Source: Clostridiales bacterium 1_7_47FAA (GTDB taxonomy: Bacteria; Bacillota; Clostridia; Lachnospirales; Lachnospiraceae). From it: a stretch of DNA of 64,000 nt. The translations under genes and the position numbers were made by a program. Positions 36,236 through 45,210 of this stretch are shown here, piece after piece. Location: contig DS990260.1 of assembly GCA_000155435.1 (NCBI GenBank), positions 1,113,443-1,177,442 of the forward strand. The letters run 5' to 3'. The notes under the pieces are model-generated. The model was given only the letters and a program-made list of their open reading frames with translations. It did not search any database and had not been told where the DNA came from. Numbering within the stretch: position 1 is the stretch's first letter; each line of letters starts with the position of its first letter.

Positions 36236-36478
36236 TTACAATACCCGGGAAATCAGGTTATATGCTGTAACCGCATAAAGCAGGACCGTCATTACACCAA
36301 GACAGACCGCCTCCCCTTTCGAACCTTTATCATAACTTTCTTTTGCATTCACTATCATTGACAATCCCAAAAAAATAAACATTATGGGCATGGAAATATC
36401 AAATGACACCAGCCTCAGCAAACCAACCGCAGCAAAAAGTATCGTTAATACTGAAAATATGGCCTTCCACTTACGCAT
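36236..36478 (-). CDS. Small membrane protein (DUF3953-like)
   Basis: 80 aa with three hydrophobic segments (AIFSVLTILFAAVGLLRLV; PIMFIFLGLSMIVNA; VCLGVMTVLLYAVTAYNLI). Length and the central FLGLSMIVNAKES stretch recall DUF3953 proteins. AGGAGG lies 7 bases before the ATG. Function unknown. Confidence 0.75.
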   Translation of the reverse strand: MRKWKAIFSVLTILFAAVGLLRLVSFDISMPIMFIFLGLSMIVNAKESYDKGSKGEAVCLGVMTVLLYAVTAYNLISRVL

Positions 36479-36669
36479 CTCTTTTCCTCCTGGCAGTATA
36501 TGTTATCTTAATTGTAAAATAACCGGATTGGGAAAGATAGTATCTGAATCCTTAATATTTATTGCATTCCTGTTGATGGTTGATGGATTCTATTGTATTC
36601 TGTATTTAACAAACCGGAACAGCCTCCGGAGGTGCCTCATAAAATAAAACGGTTAAGGAGAAATTAAAA

Positions 36670-37017
36670 ATGCCATTTGCGGAAACATGTATCTATCAGG
36701 TTAAGCCCCAGAAGGTGGATGAATTTGAATCATTGATGCTGAAAATCCAGGATTTTCTAAAGAAACAGGAGGGATTACTCCTGCTGCGGCTGGTTAAGAG
36801 AGGATACCATATAGACCTGGAACAAATCAGGGAAGGTCTGCCTCCCAAAGAAATCACCCGCATCATCAAAAGCGTCAAGTATGTGCTTTACTGGGAATTT
36901 GATACAAAGGAAAGTTATGGAATTGCCCAGAAAAATCTTTATGACAGCCACTGGAAGTCCATTGAGAGATGCCTGGTAATGCCCCATGATAAGTACTTGG
37001 GTGAAGTATTATTCTGA
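36670..37017 (+). CDS. ABM-like small alpha-beta barrel protein
   Basis: 115 aa. The N-terminus (CIYQVKPQKVDEFESLMLKIQDFLKKQEGLLL, shown here only as CIYQVKPQKVDEFE) has the beta-alpha pattern of the antibiotic biosynthesis monooxygenase / dimeric alpha-beta barrel fold. No catalytic residue can be assigned. AAGGAG precedes the ATG at 9-10 bases, and a strong terminator follows. Confidence 0.75.
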   Translation: MPFAETCIYQVKPQKVDEFESLMLKIQDFLKKQEGLLLLRLVKRGYHIDLEQIREGLPPKEITRIIKSVKYVLYWEFDTKESYGIAQKNLYDSHWKSIERCLVMPHDKYLGEVLF

Positions 37018-37136
37018 CAGCAGGATCTAATCCAACGCTGCCCAATTACGTTTACATGGCGCCTTGCGGCTCATTTCCACCGTAACAGCATCCGTACCCG
37101 CAGAATGTCCCATATAAAGGATTTCCAGGTAAATGC

Positions 37137-37177
37137 AAAAGACCTTCAGCCGTAAACAAAACAGCTGAAGGTCTTTT
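37137..37177. terminator. Bidirectional terminator
   Basis: AAAAGACCTTCAGC (37137-37150) pairs with GCTGAAGGTCTTTT (37164-37177). It ends the ABM-like gene from the left and the DUF1266-DUF2185 gene from the right. Confidence 0.92.
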
Positions 37178-37217
37178 CCCTTCCCCCTGCCTGGGGAAAA
37201 ATATGATGTACCATTAT

Positions 37218-38246
37218 TCAGCGTTCACGCTCCCACTGGCCCTTGCTGTTGCGGCCAAATGCGCTCCCGCCCCCTGCCTCCACATACCCAAGTATGTCAG
37301 GATACAGGTTGCATACGGTATTCAGGGACCAGATGGATGCATGTCCGGGATTATTTACATATTCATCCGTCTCATCGCCTGCAAAAAAACGCCAGCCCGT
37401 GTCCGACCACTTGTCGCTGGTATCCTCATCCCGGTACATATATCCGATGGCCCTTCCCTCTTCAATCTGCTTTGACACAATGCAGCCGCCGTTATGGGGA
37501 AGCAGCTGGACCCATTCCCTCTCATCCGGCACATACCAGGCATTCCTGTACCACGCCCCGCCTTCTTCCAGAAGATGGCGTACAAGGTTTGCATTGATGT
37601 CCAGGAAGGACAGCATATCCTCCTCATTGTTTTCCGGGACAAAATAAACAGCCCCGCAGATACAGCTTATGGCATATTCCTTGAAACTGTGGTAAAACAC
37701 CTGCGCCTTGGCTATCTGATAATCGAATATCCCAAAAAACTCCTCTTCCGTTATCATGCCGCACGCAAATGCCTTCCGCCCCAGTCCAATCCGCTCATTG
37801 ATATCCCATGCATAGAATCCCCGTTCCTCCAGGTAGGGACGGAACATGGAGGCACGGTCAATCCGCTCTTCAAAGGCCATCCTGCCCTCTTCCCCCAGCT
37901 CCTTAAGGTCAAACAGCGGCGCGCCGCACCAGAAGGTCATGAACTGCTCATACTCCTTGCCCGATGTATACTGCTTCATGCAGGCCTCCTCCAGGCTTTC
38001 CCTGTCATGGATGCCGTAAAGCCGGAACAGGTGGGCCTTCAGTTCCTCTGCATCCTTATCATCCTGACACCTGTAGAGATTTTCATATCCCATGTGTACC
38101 GGGATTCCCGGCGCCTTGCGGCATGTGGCGATGCCGCTTAAGAGCAGGGCAAATTCCTTCCTGTCCGTGACCCGGGGCTGCTGCGGTTCAGGCATTGCCT
38201 GTATTTCCGTTAAGACGGCCCTGAGGGCTTGTGCTATCTTATCCAT
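37218..38246 (-). CDS. DUF1266-DUF2185 (Imm33-like) fusion protein
   Basis: 342 aa. The middle (about residues 125-215: FYAWDINERIGLGRKAFACG, ITEEEFFGIFDYQI) matches the DUF1266 pattern of AWD-x-R followed by a G-x-I/L-T/S-EEE helix. The last 90 residues match DUF2185/Imm33 (GGCIVSKQIEEGRAIGYMYR; DTGWRFFAGDETDEYVNNPG). DUF2185 members occur as immunity proteins in toxin systems and as stand-alone cytoplasmic proteins. No toxin gene is seen beside it. AGGAGG precedes the ATG. Confidence 0.8.
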   Translation of the reverse strand: MDKIAQALRAVLTEIQAMPEPQQPRVTDRKEFALLLSGIATCRKAPGIPVHMGYENLYRCQDDKDAEELKAHLFRLYGIHDRESLEEACMKQYTSGKEYEQFMTFWCGAPLFDLKELGEEGRMAFEERIDRASMFRPYLEERGFYAWDINERIGLGRKAFACGMITEEEFFGIFDYQIAKAQVFYHSFKEYAISCICGAVYFVPENNEEDMLSFLDINANLVRHLLEEGGAWYRNAWYVPDEREWVQLLPHNGGCIVSKQIEEGRAIGYMYRDEDTSDKWSDTGWRFFAGDETDEYVNNPGHASIWSLNTVCNLYPDILGYVEAGGGSAFGRNSKGQWERER

Positions 38247-38315
38247 CTGACTGCCTCCTGTATTTGATAGGGACAGTATAACATATACATGTATTTACAT
38301 CCAGATGGAAATCCT

Positions 38316-38591
38316 TTATCCCATCACGGCCTTCCCCGCATACCCGCATTCCCCTGTAATCCCCTGGTACCGGCAGGTGCTGCACTCCGTGATATACCCC
38401 ACATACTTATCGGTTTCAATATAAGCCCCGCACAGGCCCTGATGGCGGGCATATACCTGAAGGCACATATCCGCTACAAAATTACAGGCAGTGGCTTTGC
38501 CGCCACAGTATTTACAGACATAATCCCCGCAGGCCCTTTCCTCTGCCTCCATACCGTTTGGAAGACGCATTTTCTTTAACTGACGGCCCAT
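38316..38591 (-). CDS. Small cysteine-rich protein, possible zinc or Fe-S binder
   Basis: 91 aa with nine cysteines, three in CGDYVCKYC and two in ECSTC. It is soluble and has no known fold that I recognise. The ATG at 38591 lies 9 bases after AAGGAGG; the upstream ATG at 38612 overlaps the ribosome site. It is downstream of the second hydroxylase operon on the same strand but separated from it by a hairpin. Confidence 0.7.
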   Translation of the reverse strand: MGRQLKKMRLPNGMEAEERACGDYVCKYCGGKATACNFVADMCLQVYARHQGLCGAYIETDKYVGYITECSTCRYQGITGECGYAGKAVMG

Positions 38592-38693
38592 ATGCCATGG
38601 CCTCCTTTCCATTGATGACGCCGGGTTGCCTCCGGCCCTATGACTAAGCGCTGCCCGGCTTAAATCCGCCGCCCGGCGCCCGGTATCTGAAAG

Positions 38694-38714
38694 AAGGCGG
38701 CAAGGAGCCGCCTT
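38694..38714 (-). terminator. Hairpin after the hydroxylase Mo subunit
   Basis: AAGGCGGC / GCCGCCTT stem (38707-38714 with 38694-38701) followed on the minus strand by a short CTTTC tail. It is a moderate terminator for the operon at 38773-42499. Confidence 0.55.
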
Positions 38715-38715
38715 C

Positions 38716-38763
38716 CTGGTTATTTATCTGGTTATTTATCTGGTTTCTTATCCAGTTGCTTAT
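38716..38763 (-). repeat. 12-bp tandem repeat just past the Mo-subunit stop codon
   Basis: Two exact copies of CTGGTTATTTAT (38716-38727, 38728-38739), one near copy (38740-38751) and one degenerate copy (38752-38763), filling the space between the stop codon at 38773 and the terminator hairpin. Confidence 0.8.
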
Positions 38764-38772
38764 GGGAGCCGG

Positions 38773-41136
38773 CTACTTGGAATTCCTGTCATCCTTCATG
38801 CCATGGAGCGCTCTCCAGATATGCTCCGGATCCAGAGGCAGTTCCGTGAAGTATACGCCGGTTGCCATATTAACCGCGTTGGCAATGGCCGGAGCCACCG
38901 GAGCCGCGGAGCCTTCGCCAGCTTCCTTTGCGCCCAAGGGGCCTTCCTCATCCGGTGCAAAGTCGTAGAAGGTACGCATCTTAGGCATGTCAAGGGCGGT
39001 TGGCAGACGGTAGTCGCGGAAGTTGGGGTTCAGTATCTTACCTTCCTTGGTCACATTGTGCTCATAGACCGCATATCCAAGGCCCATCCCGATGGAGCCT
39101 TCTAACTGTCCTTCCACAGCCCTCTTATTCAGGGCGCGGCCGCAGTCATGGGCGAATACGAATTCATCAATATCCAGCACGCCTGTCTCCTCATCCACGG
39201 TCAGATGGGCTGCCCCGGTGGAGAAGCTGTAGGCCGGCGCATAGTTGGTGGTGTTATTTCCATTGTACTGGGAGTTGTCGGTGCGGTGATAATAGGAGCC
39301 CACGCCAATCAGCTCATCCCCGCCCTTGACAGTCATGTACTTGAACATGGCATCCCCAATGGGCATCTGGAATTCTGCGTTCTCCTTGCTGATTACCTTT
39401 CCGTCCAGGCACTCTAAGGTTTCAGGCATGACGCCCCACATGGGGGCAATGACCTCAAACAGCTGGCGCTTGGCGTCCACGGCAGCGCGGCGGGCAGCAT
39501 TGCCTGCCAGGAAGGTCACGCGGCTTCCGTAAGAACCGGAATCCCAGGGCGTAAGGAAGGTGTCGGACATGAAGGTCTTCACCATATCCATGGGAAGCCC
39601 CAGTTCCTCAGCCACAATGGCGGTCATGACCGTATCGGAACCCTGGCCGATGTCATGGGAACCAATGTACAGGGTAGCCATGCCCCTCTTGTTCATGCGC
39701 AGGGTCACACAGGCAGAACTCTGGTTGGGAGCTTCCAGCACTGCAAATCCGGTTCCGGATACAAACCCGGTTCCTGCAAAGCCGATGCCCTCTCCCTTCT
39801 TCATCTTATCCTTTTTCTCATACCAGCCGATTTCCTTTGCGGCCGTATCCAGGGTTTCCTTGTACGCGCAGCTGGTGATTGCCAGGCCAGCAGGAGCCAC
39901 ATAGCCAGGGTCAGCCGCGCTGATCTTGCGGAACTCCACAGGATCCATGCCCAGCTGGTCAGCCGCGAACTGCATGTTCAGGTCATGTGCAAAATGCACC
40001 TGGCAGGCAGTATATCCCCTCATGGCCCCGGCGGACGGGTTATTGGTGTAAACACGCCTTGCCAGGAAATCCACGGAATTCATCTTATACGGGAAGTTGG
40101 CCCACAATGTGGACTGGGCGCACGCCGCAACACCGGAACCGCCGTAAGGGCCGCCGTCCAGCACGTGATAGCATTTCTTGGCAAGGAGCCTGCCGTCCGC
40201 CCCAAAGGCAGTGTCAATGTGCATGTAAATCGGATGACGGTTACGGGTGGTCTGGAATACTTCCTCACGTGACAGGATCATGCGCACCGGGCGCCCTGTC
40301 AGCTCCGACATCTTGGCGGCGCAGAGTCCAAAGGAATAGGAATCCAGCTTGCCGCCGAATCCGCCGCCCACCAGGGGTTTGATCACCCGCACCTGGTTCT
40401 CGCCCACGCCCAGGCAGCGCGCATACCAGAACTGGTCCACAAATGACATCTGCGTGGACATCCAGATGGTATAGGTGCCGTTCCTGTAGGTGGCCACCGC
40501 GCCGTGAGGTTCCATTGCCGCATGGACCATACGGTGGGTCTTATAATCCCTGTGCTGCACATAGGATGCCTGGTCAAATTCCTGGTCAATATCCGTTCCC
40601 GCCTTCATCACGGACTGCATGCCGATATTGTGGATGCCCTTGCCCTCCCAGTTAACCTCGGGCGCATCCTCTTCCATGGCCTCAAAGGGGTCGAACACAC
40701 CGGGAAGCACCTCATACTCCACCTTAATCAGGTCAACGGCCCTCTGGGCTGTCTCCTCGTCCACAGCCGCCACCGCTGCGATGTCATCGCCTACCTGGCG
40801 CACTTTTTCAGAGCACAGCACTTCCTTGTCCGCGAACTCGGCCGCGAATTCCCCGTTTCCGACAAAGGACTTCCACTCAAAATCCCTGGCTGTCAGTATG
40901 CATTTTACGCCTGGAAGCTTCTCAGCCTCACTGGTGTCAATGGAAATGATCCTGGCGGAGGCATAAGGGCTTCTGACCATTTTACCGGTAAGCATGTCGG
41001 GGAACATGATATCGCCAACATACTGGCCGTGTCCTGTCACCTTATCCTCAGCGTCAATCCTGACGTAATTGTTCTCACCGGTCAGGCGGTAAAACTCCGG
41101 TTTCTTAAAATAATGTTTGTCACAGTCTTTATGCAT
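38773..41136 (-). CDS. Xanthine dehydrogenase-family molybdopterin-binding subunit (second cluster)
   Basis: 787 aa catalytic subunit closer to the canonical family than the one at 31059: VGGGFGGK, GAMRGYTACQ, SHDIGQGSDT, DSGSYGSRVT and GAKEAGEGSAAP (probable catalytic Glu). These are all typical of the xanthine dehydrogenase / 4-hydroxybenzoyl-CoA reductase alpha group. The ATG at 41136 lies 9 bases after AGGAGG and overlaps the end of the 2Fe-2S gene by 8 bp. The substrate cannot be told from the sequence. Possible Se-dependence is inferred from the nearby selenium locus. Confidence 0.92.
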   Translation of the reverse strand: MHKDCDKHYFKKPEFYRLTGENNYVRIDAEDKVTGHGQYVGDIMFPDMLTGKMVRSPYASARIISIDTSEAEKLPGVKCILTARDFEWKSFVGNGEFAAEFADKEVLCSEKVRQVGDDIAAVAAVDEETAQRAVDLIKVEYEVLPGVFDPFEAMEEDAPEVNWEGKGIHNIGMQSVMKAGTDIDQEFDQASYVQHRDYKTHRMVHAAMEPHGAVATYRNGTYTIWMSTQMSFVDQFWYARCLGVGENQVRVIKPLVGGGFGGKLDSYSFGLCAAKMSELTGRPVRMILSREEVFQTTRNRHPIYMHIDTAFGADGRLLAKKCYHVLDGGPYGGSGVAACAQSTLWANFPYKMNSVDFLARRVYTNNPSAGAMRGYTACQVHFAHDLNMQFAADQLGMDPVEFRKISAADPGYVAPAGLAITSCAYKETLDTAAKEIGWYEKKDKMKKGEGIGFAGTGFVSGTGFAVLEAPNQSSACVTLRMNKRGMATLYIGSHDIGQGSDTVMTAIVAEELGLPMDMVKTFMSDTFLTPWDSGSYGSRVTFLAGNAARRAAVDAKRQLFEVIAPMWGVMPETLECLDGKVISKENAEFQMPIGDAMFKYMTVKGGDELIGVGSYYHRTDNSQYNGNNTTNYAPAYSFSTGAAHLTVDEETGVLDIDEFVFAHDCGRALNKRAVEGQLEGSIGMGLGYAVYEHNVTKEGKILNPNFRDYRLPTALDMPKMRTFYDFAPDEEGPLGAKEAGEGSAAPVAPAIANAVNMATGVYFTELPLDPEHIWRALHGMKDDRNSK

Positions 41137-41620
41137 TCTCTGATTCCTCCTCCCAGTCCATCTCTGCGGCGGCTGCCTGGATTGCCTCCACGATCTTGGC
41201 ATAGCCGGTACACCTGCACAGGTTGCCCTCAATGGCTTCCCTGATTTCCAGTTCCGTCGGATGCTTATTCACATCCAGCAGCGCCTTGGCTGACATGATC
41301 ATGCCCGGGGTACAGTAACCGCACTGCATGGCCCATTTCTCTATGAACTGCTTCTGGATTGGGTGGAGCATCCCTTCCTTTGCAACGCCCTCCACGGTCA
41401 GCACCTCGTGGCCGTCGCATTCCACTGCCAGGGTACAGCAGGAATTGACCGGCTTACCGTCCAGCAGCACGGTACATGCGCCGCATTCGCCTTCCTCACA
41501 CCCCTTTTTTGTCCCGGTTAAGAACAGCTGGTCGCGGAGGAAATCCAGAAGTGTCAGGTTATCTTTTACAATTGCATCAATGGGGTCTCCGTTGATGATT
41601 AAATTTATGCTATGTTTCAT
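41129..41620 (-). CDS. Molybdenum hydroxylase 2Fe-2S subunit (second cluster)
   Basis: 163 aa with both 2Fe-2S motifs: GCEEGECGAC...C and CGYCTPG...CRCTGY. It is fully canonical, unlike the first cluster. Middle gene of the FAD, 2Fe-2S, Mo order; 12 bp after the FAD gene and overlapping the Mo gene. AGGAGG site. Confidence 0.95.
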   Translation of the reverse strand: MKHSINLIINGDPIDAIVKDNLTLLDFLRDQLFLTGTKKGCEEGECGACTVLLDGKPVNSCCTLAVECDGHEVLTVEGVAKEGMLHPIQKQFIEKWAMQCGYCTPGMIMSAKALLDVNKHPTELEIREAIEGNLCRCTGYAKIVEAIQAAAAEMDWEEESENA

Positions 41621-41632
41621 ATCCCCGTCCTC

Positions 41633-42499
41633 CTATAAACTTTCCATTGCCTGTTTGATGGCACGTTTTGTAAACACACGGATCATATCCTTCCGGTATT
41701 CTGCTGACGCACGGATATCGGAGATAGGATGACAGGAATCCATGGCTTCCTCGGATGCCTTAACAATGGTTTCATCCGTAAGGGCCTTGCCGATAAGGGC
41801 CTGTTCTGCCTTGGGGGCGCGGATCGGGGTCGCGGCAACTGCGCCCAGGGCAATCCTGGCGTCCGTACAGATGCCGTCTTCCACTTTAATCTTGACTGCA
41901 ACGCCGATGATGGCCAGATCCATTGCCTTTCTCACCGCATGCTTTATGTAGGCGGCGCCCTCGTTTTCAGCCAGCGGCGGGATGATGATGCCGGTTACGA
42001 TTTCCCCTGGCTCCAGGGATGTCTTCTTGACGCCCAGGAAAAAGTCCTGGATTTTGATGACCCGGTCCTTGTTCGGGCCCTGTACCAGGATTTTTGCGTC
42101 CTGTGCCAGCAGATTGGGGGCAGTGTCACAGGATGGGGATGCATTGCAGATATTCCCTGCCATGGTGCCCTTGGTCCTGATCTGGGTGGATGCAACCACC
42201 TTGGCCGCATGGGCAATGGCCGGGTTCTTCTCTTTTACAAGGGACGAGGTCTCAATGGTGCGCAGGGTTGTCAACGCGCCGATCTTCAGGCCTTCCTTCT
42301 CATCATATTCCAGATAGTCCATGTCCGGAATCTTCTTTAAATCAATGATATACTCCGGCGAAATCACCTTATCCTTCATTGGCGGGATCAGGTCCGTGGC
42401 GCCGGCCATGACTTTTGCCGTGCTGCCAAGCTCAAGGAGCAGATTGCACGCCTCCCCAATGGTCTTAGGAGCCAGATACTCAAATTGAGGTAATACCAT
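41633..42499 (-). CDS. Molybdenum hydroxylase FAD subunit (second cluster)
   Basis: 288 aa, the usual size. FAD contacts VMAGATDLIPPMKDK and TKGTMAGNICNASPSCDTAP, then the CO_deh_flav_C domain (about 180-285). First gene of the operon. AAGGAGG precedes the ATG. Compare the 813-aa fused version at 28603-31044. Confidence 0.95.
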   Translation of the reverse strand: MVLPQFEYLAPKTIGEACNLLLELGSTAKVMAGATDLIPPMKDKVISPEYIIDLKKIPDMDYLEYDEKEGLKIGALTTLRTIETSSLVKEKNPAIAHAAKVVASTQIRTKGTMAGNICNASPSCDTAPNLLAQDAKILVQGPNKDRVIKIQDFFLGVKKTSLEPGEIVTGIIIPPLAENEGAAYIKHAVRKAMDLAIIGVAVKIKVEDGICTDARIALGAVAATPIRAPKAEQALIGKALTDETIVKASEEAMDSCHPISDIRASAEYRKDMIRVFTKRAIKQAMESL

Positions 42500-42639
42500 T
42501 TACGTTTTCCTCCTTATATTTCCTTCATTTTGCCTGTTAATTGTTACGTTCTCCTTATGTATCTGATTGTAGAAGGAAATGGGGGAACTTGCCAGAAGTG
42601 TATATCACAGATGTTACAATTGCTACAGGTATTATTTTT

Positions 42640-42813
42640 TTACACTTTCATTTCCCTGTAAAATTCAATATAGCCGCAGTCCCTGCAAACATAGGCAATA
42701 GTGGGGCCCAGAGGTTTATCCGGGTCCGGGATATGGTCCAGTTCATCCACCCATACCAGATGGGTCCGGATATGGTTTATCTCCATAGTTCCATTACATT
42801 TCGGACAATTCAT
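42640..42813 (-). CDS. 57-aa zinc-ribbon protein
   Basis: Short frame with a clear ribosome site (GGAGGAG 8 bases before the ATG at 42811-42813). The protein begins MNCPKCNGTMEINHIR and later has YVCRDCGYIEF. Two CxxC knuckles 37-38 residues apart make a zinc ribbon. It lies 140 bp upstream of the second hydroxylase operon on the same strand, so it may be its first gene. Function unknown. Confidence 0.75.
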   Translation of the reverse strand: MNCPKCNGTMEINHIRTHLVWVDELDHIPDPDKPLGPTIAYVCRDCGYIEFYREMKV

Positions 42814-42939
42814 CAATTTTTCTCCTCCTTTATGTAACTTTTTACTTGTCCAGTATACACCAAAAAGAGAGAGGCGTGAATACCCCCTCTCCCCATTTAG
42901 CTGTATGGGTTACATATCAGTCATAACCCGGTATATTAT

Positions 42940-43632
42940 TTAAAGCCCTTCTTTCTTCTCAATATCCTCCCGCACGAACATGATGAGGAAGCTTGCCAGA
43001 AGGAGGATGCAGCTGAGCCAGATGGTCTTTTCCCCCATAAGGGATGTGGACACGCTTCCCATCACCGCACCCACTGCAAATATTAGGATGACCCCATAAT
43101 ACCGCGCGCACCTGCCCAGACATTCCCTGTCCTTTGTATGGCGGAACCGGTACAGCTGTTCCGTGGCGCTGCGCAGGTTTCCGATGCACATGGTGGATGC
43201 ATAAGGACTTCCTTTAATCTTACGGAAGGCATCGACCTGCAGTGCACAGACAAATGACACCATGATGTTGGCAGCCATATTCATGGACTGGGGCATGAAT
43301 CCAACTGCAAACAGCAGCAGGATCTCCATGGCCACCACCATCTGCCTCCAGTGAAGTCTCTCATCCCGCTGGTGAAGCCGCCTGATGTGTTCTGCCATAT
43401 ACACACCCGCTGCAAATGCGGCAACCGGCCCAAAATACCGCAGGGCCACGCCCCACTGGCCGGAAGCCAGGTAGCTTCCCATCAGCACGATGTTGCCTGT
43501 CTGGGCATTGGCAAACACCTTTCCACGGCAGTAATATGTATAAGCATCCTGAAATCCGCCTGACAGGGTCAAAAAAATACCCGTTGACACAGCCTCTGAC
43601 ATCTGTCCACGGGTATATATATGTTTCTCCAT
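42940..43632 (-). CDS. YoaK-family (DUF1275) membrane protein
   Basis: 230 aa with six hydrophobic segments. The family hallmarks GGFQDAYTYYCRGKVFANAQTG (shown as GGFQDAYTY and FANAQTGNIV) sit near the N-terminus, and a STMCIGNLRSATE motif lies in the second half. Members are widespread membrane proteins of unknown role. The weak ribosome site is AAAGG. The upstream region carries 19-bp tandem repeats. Confidence 0.9.
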   Translation of the reverse strand: MEKHIYTRGQMSEAVSTGIFLTLSGGFQDAYTYYCRGKVFANAQTGNIVLMGSYLASGQWGVALRYFGPVAAFAAGVYMAEHIRRLHQRDERLHWRQMVVAMEILLLFAVGFMPQSMNMAANIMVSFVCALQVDAFRKIKGSPYASTMCIGNLRSATEQLYRFRHTKDRECLGRCARYYGVILIFAVGAVMGSVSTSLMGEKTIWLSCILLLASFLIMFVREDIEKKEGL

Positions 43633-43743
43633 CTCTCATGCCGCCTTTCCCAAGTTAATGATGATATCTTTCCAACTCAAGATTGTATCACAGCTGAGAC
43701 TAAATGAAAATAGTAAATTAACAGTACAGTGCACCGGTGTCTG

Positions 43744-43853
43744 CGCATGGCAGTAATTGGTGCCGCATGGCAGTGATGGTGCCGCCCGGCAGTGATGGTG
43801 CCGCATGGCAGTAATGGTGCCGCATGGCAGTAATGGTGCCGCCCGACGTGAAT
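43744..43853. repeat. 19-bp tandem repeat, about 5.5 copies
   Basis: The unit GCATGGCAGTAATGGTGCC repeats head to tail with single-base variants (CCGG for ATGG; G for A), and the first copy has an extra T. It lies in the non-coding space between CarD and YoaK, 110 bp upstream of the YoaK start. Confidence 0.9.
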
Positions 43854-43873
43854 ATATCAGGCGGCACTCAATC

Positions 43874-44377
43874 TTATTGGCAGGGCAGTCCGGTGTGGCC
43901 TTCGATATACTCCGGCACATCCTCCGGATAAATATCAAGCGCAGCCGCCAGTTCCCCGAATAAAAGCCTTCTTGCAGCCTTTGCCCCGTCCTTTTCCCGG
44001 ACAGACAGGATCCTTCCTTTGCCCTTGCGGGACTGTTCCATCCTGGATATCTCCTTAATCATGGATGCCAGTTCCAGACAGTCTCCTGACTGGATAGCCT
44101 CCTTATAGGCCTGGGGCCGCTCCCTGTCATTGGCATACTCCTTGCACTCCACATCCGGCCATGCCTTAACAAAACGCTCGGCATCCTTCCGGCTCATGAT
44201 GCCCCTCATCATAACCTTGTCGCTATCCACCGGAATACAGATGGTCGTGTCTTTTTCGTATCTTGGCACCAGATAATAATACAGTCTGTCATTATCTGAA
44301 AAGTCTGTCCTGGAGATTTTCTCTACCTGACATACACCTACCGTTCCATAGAGTATGAATTCACCTTTTTTGAACAA
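43874..44377 (-). CDS. CarD/TRCF-domain transcription regulator
   Basis: 167 aa. The N-terminal CarD/RID domain (about 1-60: FKKGEFILYGTVGVCQVEKI) normally binds the RNA polymerase beta subunit. The C-terminal helical part would touch promoter DNA. The start is TTG at 44377, 7 bases after AAAGG. No ATG fits. Transcribed alone. Confidence 0.9.
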   Translation of the reverse strand: MFKKGEFILYGTVGVCQVEKISRTDFSDNDRLYYYLVPRYEKDTTICIPVDSDKVMMRGIMSRKDAERFVKAWPDVECKEYANDRERPQAYKEAIQSGDCLELASMIKEISRMEQSRKGKGRILSVREKDGAKAARRLLFGELAAALDIYPEDVPEYIEGHTGLPCQ

Positions 44378-44667
44378 TTTCCCACCTTTCTGAACACATT
44401 ATGTTCAAGCGTTTACCGGGTATTTATCTATTATAGCACATTTTTCATATTATGTAAACCCAGCCTGTCCCACTCCACGGCATACGCATGAATATGAGAT
44501 TGCAACGGAATACAGTGTGCAGTTAATTGACAGGAGCAGGCAAGGGGAGGATGACGACAGTTTTTAGGATCAGAAGGCCATGATTGGGGATTTTAGTGTC
44601 ATATCATTCTATACAACCATGCCAGCTCTGATTATAATAAACAAATAAAAACAAAGGAGTGTGTGAC

Positions 44668-45210
44668 ATGCCATTATTACTATTTATCTGTATCATTGTA
44701 CTGGTTGCCCTTTTGGTCGTCAAAAGCAAACAGGCGTCCCAAAAGAAAAATGCTGCCAAAATCAAGGCAAAGGAGGAGTCGTTCTGGGATATGGTCCGTA
44801 AAAATGTAACAGGCATCATTCCAGAAACAGCCGGCCTTGATTTTGTACTCGCCGCAGGTACCAAGGACGTCAAGGCTTCGTTAAACGGATACAGACGGCT
44901 GCAGACAGGTTATGATGAACTGCCCGTTTATATCATTGCCTATGGCGGGGATGAGATGTATCTCACATCCGTAAAATGCCCTTCTGCCAGGTTCATGAAT
45001 CCGGATGCTTCCTTCATCCTGCACATGACAACCCAAAACGTAGAAAAAATCGATGCAGGGAACCGTAAGGCAGCCATTTATTTAAAAAATAAACAGTTTA
45101 TCGCCATGTCTGTTGAATCCCGCATCATTTCCGGAATTGAGCAGCCGGAAGAAAGCAGGAAATTCCATGAATATCTAAAGGCCTTCATCGAGAAGGTGAA
45201 TCATGATTAA
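44668..45210 (+). CDS. Membrane-anchored protein of unknown function
   Basis: 180 aa with one N-terminal helix (LLLFICIIVLVALLVV) and a soluble cytoplasmic domain of about 145 residues with no family I recognise. AAAGGAG is 8 bases before the ATG. The preceding 290 bp contain only promoter-like AT-rich DNA. Confidence 0.8.
   Translation: MPLLLFICIIVLVALLVVKSKQASQKKNAAKIKAKEESFWDMVRKNVTGIIPETAGLDFVLAAGTKDVKASLNGYRRLQTGYDELPVYIIAYGGDEMYLTSVKCPSARFMNPDASFILHMTTQNVEKIDAGNRKAAIYLKNKQFIAMSVESRIISGIEQPEESRKFHEYLKAFIEKVNHD

Noticed and set aside
35989..36270. Plus-strand frame of 93 codons
   Set aside because: It runs through the strong bidirectional terminator at 36025-36057 and overlaps the DUF3953-like gene; no ribosome site.
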